Made by a program: the position numbers and the translations under genes
Notes under the pieces: generated by a model
Told to the model about the DNA's origin: nothing
Database searches by the model: none
What the model saw: only the letters and a program-made list of their open reading frames with translations
NCBI GenBank assembly: GCA_022843605.1
Contig: JALHNI010000002.1
Coordinates: 54,996 to 118,995, forward strand
Direction of reading: 5' to 3'
DNA length: 64,000 bases
DNA from: Bryobacter sp.
GTDB lineage: Bacteria > Acidobacteriota > Terriglobia > Bryobacterales > Bryobacteraceae
Part shown: piece after piece, positions 62,772 through 64,000 of the stretch
Numbering within the stretch: position 1 is the stretch's first letter
Layout of the letters: each line of letters starts with the position of its first letter

Positions 62772-63404
62772 CTACCTCGCCGAGCGGCGCAACAGAATGT
62801 AGCTGCCGTTCGGACCAGGCACCGCTCCCTTCACGAGCAAAATATTGTCTTCCGTATCCACTTCAACAATCTCAAGGTTCTTGACAGTCACCCGGTCGGA
62901 GCCCATACGGCCACCCATGCGGGTCCCCGGAAAGACGCGCGACGGGAAACTGGAGGCACCGATGGAACCCGGCGCGCGATGGAACATGCTGCCATGAGTG
63001 GCATCGCCGCCGCGGAAGTGATGACGCTTAACGACGCCGGCAAAGCCGCGACCTTTCGGCATCCCGATGACATCGAGCTTGTCGGTGGGCTTGAACTCAC
63101 CAGCCAAGACGCGGTCGCCGACCTTCAGATCGGCGTCGCCCGGACGCAACCGGAACTCGCGCATATACTTCACGCCTTCGGCGCTCGACTTCTTCAGATG
63201 ACCCGTGGTGGGCTTGTTGGTCTTGTTCTTCTTGACGAACTCCACCAGACCCAACTGAATCGCACTGTAGCCATCGGTGGTCGGCGTCTTACGCTGGGTG
63301 ACCACACATGGGCCAGCCTTCACGAGCGTGACGGGGACGACGAGTCCTTCCGCGGTGAAGACTTGCGTCATGCCGATTTTTTTCCCAATGATCCCTGGGC
63401 TCAT
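62772..63404 (-). CDS. rplC: 50S ribosomal protein L3
   Basis: A 210-residue L3: [73 protein letters not shown]. The segment GGD..HGSMFH is the strongly conserved loop close to the peptidyl-transferase centre. The 104 bases between it and rpsJ show no gene and may hold leader-type regulation. Confidence 0.97.
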   Translation of the reverse strand: MSPGIIGKKIGMTQVFTAEGLVVPVTLVKAGPCVVTQRKTPTTDGYSAIQLGLVEFVKKNKTNKPTTGHLKKSSAEGVKYMREFRLRPGDADLKVGDRVLAGEFKPTDKLDVIGMPKGRGFAGVVKRHHFRGGDATHGSMFHRAPGSIGASSFPSRVFPGTRMGGRMGSDRVTVKNLEIVEVDTEDNILLVKGAVPGPNGSYILLRRSAR

Positions 63405-63508
63405 ATTTCCTCAGCTTCTCTACTTCAAAATCCCAAACCCGGACTTGCTTCCGGCGAGGCCGCAATCCAGCGGGCTGCGCGGCACGCGGTTGGCCCCGGT
63501 TGCCCTGG

Positions 63509-63829
63509 CTACTTTTTGCCGAAGGCCTTAATTTCTACATCCACGCCAGCCGGCAGATCGAGCTTCATCAGCGCGTCCACCGTTTCCTGCGTCGGCTCGA
63601 GGATATCGAGCAGGCGCTTGTGGGTGCGGATTTCAAACTGTTCCCGCGACTTCTTATCCGTGTGCGGAGACCGGTTGACCGTGTAGCGGTTCCGGATCGT
63701 CGGCAGCGGAATCGGACCCGCAATGGTGGCGCCCGTGCGCTTGGCCGTATCGACAATCTCGCCCGTCGACTGGTCGAGGACCCGGTAGTCGTATGCCTTC
63801 AAGCGAATCCGAATGCGTTCTTTATTCAT
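63509..63829 (-). CDS. rpsJ: 30S ribosomal protein S10
   Basis: A 106-residue S10: [86 protein letters not shown] at 63829 gives the standard N terminus and follows GAGA; a TTG at 63841 would add four residues. S10 is also the NusB partner in antitermination. Confidence 0.96.
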   Translation of the reverse strand: MNKERIRIRLKAYDYRVLDQSTGEIVDTAKRTGATIAGPIPLPTIRNRYTVNRSPHTDKKSREQFEIRTHKRLLDILEPTQETVDALMKLDLPAGVDVEIKAFGKK

Positions 63830-63847
63830 GGCTTCTCTCAAACGAAA

Positions 63848-63872
63848 GGCCGGGAATCTGGGATTCCCGGCC
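63848..63872. terminator. Hairpin between tuf and rpsJ
   Basis: Perfect 11-base arms (GGCCGGGAATC / GATTCCCGGCC) around TGG, located 10 bases after the tuf stop and 18 bases before the rpsJ ATG on the minus strand, followed there by TTTCGTTT. It could be a partial terminator, an attenuator or a processing site between tuf and the S10 operon. Confidence 0.65.
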
Positions 63873-63882
63873 CATCGGCTTA

Positions 63883-64000
63883 CTAGCTAACAATCTCCGA
63901 CACGGTACCGGCGCCGACAGTGCGGCCGCCTTCGCGAATAGCGAAGCGGAGCCCCTTATCCATCGCGACCGGCGTGATCAGTTCGATCTCCATCGTCACG
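63883..64000 (-). CDS. tuf: Elongation factor Tu, C-terminal part, runs off the window
   Basis: The last 38 residues of EF-Tu: [38 protein letters not shown], ending in TAG at 63883-63885. The block [19 protein letters not shown] is diagnostic of EF-Tu domain 3. The rest of the gene lies beyond 64000. A tuf gene directly upstream of rpsJ is a common arrangement. Confidence 0.95.
   Translation of the reverse strand, partial: VTMEIELITPVAMDKGLRFAIREGGRTVGAGTVSEIVS

Overview
The window looks like chromosomal DNA of a high-GC acidobacterium, most probably of the Solibacter/Bryobacter branch. The inference rests on the family mix: two large orphan FtsX/MacB-type permeases (ADOP family), an Oar-like TonB receptor with an N-terminal carboxypeptidase-regulatory domain, a DUF1592-type heme protein paired with a Tat-exported DUF1552 protein, a tricorn-like protease, and two PEP-CTERM proteins. 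No rRNA, tRNA, insertion sequence, prophage or CRISPR array was seen, and no gene-free stretch reaches 300 bases.

Layout. 0-1.45 kb: an ArsA-like ATPase with a C-terminal HSP20-like domain, followed directly by a 71-residue CxxC protein. 1.45-9.7 kb (minus strand): HEAT protein, TPR protein, DUF4331 protein, NicO-type metal permease with His-rich loops, PafA-like phosphatase, a small secreted protein and an SMP-30 lactonase. 9.7-12.4 kb: dTDP-sugar operon rfbA-rfbC-rfbB with overlapping genes and a divergent cupin gene. 12.4-16.9 kb: PLP dehydratase, D-2-hydroxyacid dehydrogenase, zinc-ribbon membrane protein, metallo-beta-lactamase-fold enzyme, PEP-CTERM protein. 16.9-21.85 kb: a TetR-controlled DevBCA/TolC-type efflux operon with two matching operators. 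22-28.7 kb: zinc-ribbon membrane protein, metallophosphoesterase, two ADOP permeases around a DUF202 protein. 28.8-42.6 kb: DyP peroxidase, TonB receptor, M81 peptidase, YIP1-TPR protein, tricorn-like protease, lipoprotein cyclophilin, VapBC, ThiG with bacilliredoxin. 42.6-47.6 kb: a 56-residue small protein, PEP-CTERM protein, DUF1592/DUF1552 pair, AbrB-PIN toxin-antitoxin pair.

47.6-64 kb is one minus-strand S10-spc-alpha superoperon in canonical order: tuf (partial), rpsJ, rplC, rplD, rplW, rplB, rpsS, rplV, rpsC, rplP, rpmC, rpsQ, rplN, rplX, rplE, rpsZ, rpsH, rplF, rplR, rpsE, rpmD, rplO, secY, adk, map, infA, rpmJ, rpsM, rpsK, rpsD, rpoA, rplQ. It ends at a strong hairpin terminator. 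infA appears to start at TTG inside the map gene, and rpmJ and rpmD are short genes read directly from the DNA.

The points most worth following up are the TetR circuit with two copies of TTGAAC-N3-GTTCAA, a perfect 51-bp in-frame tandem duplication inside one ADOP permease, the DUF4331/NicO/TPR/HEAT cluster as a possible uncharacterised metal-handling system, four convergent gene pairs that share a 4-base stop overlap, and a change of strand composition near 30 kb. Functions are assigned from recognised motifs and family knowledge only; no database search was run.
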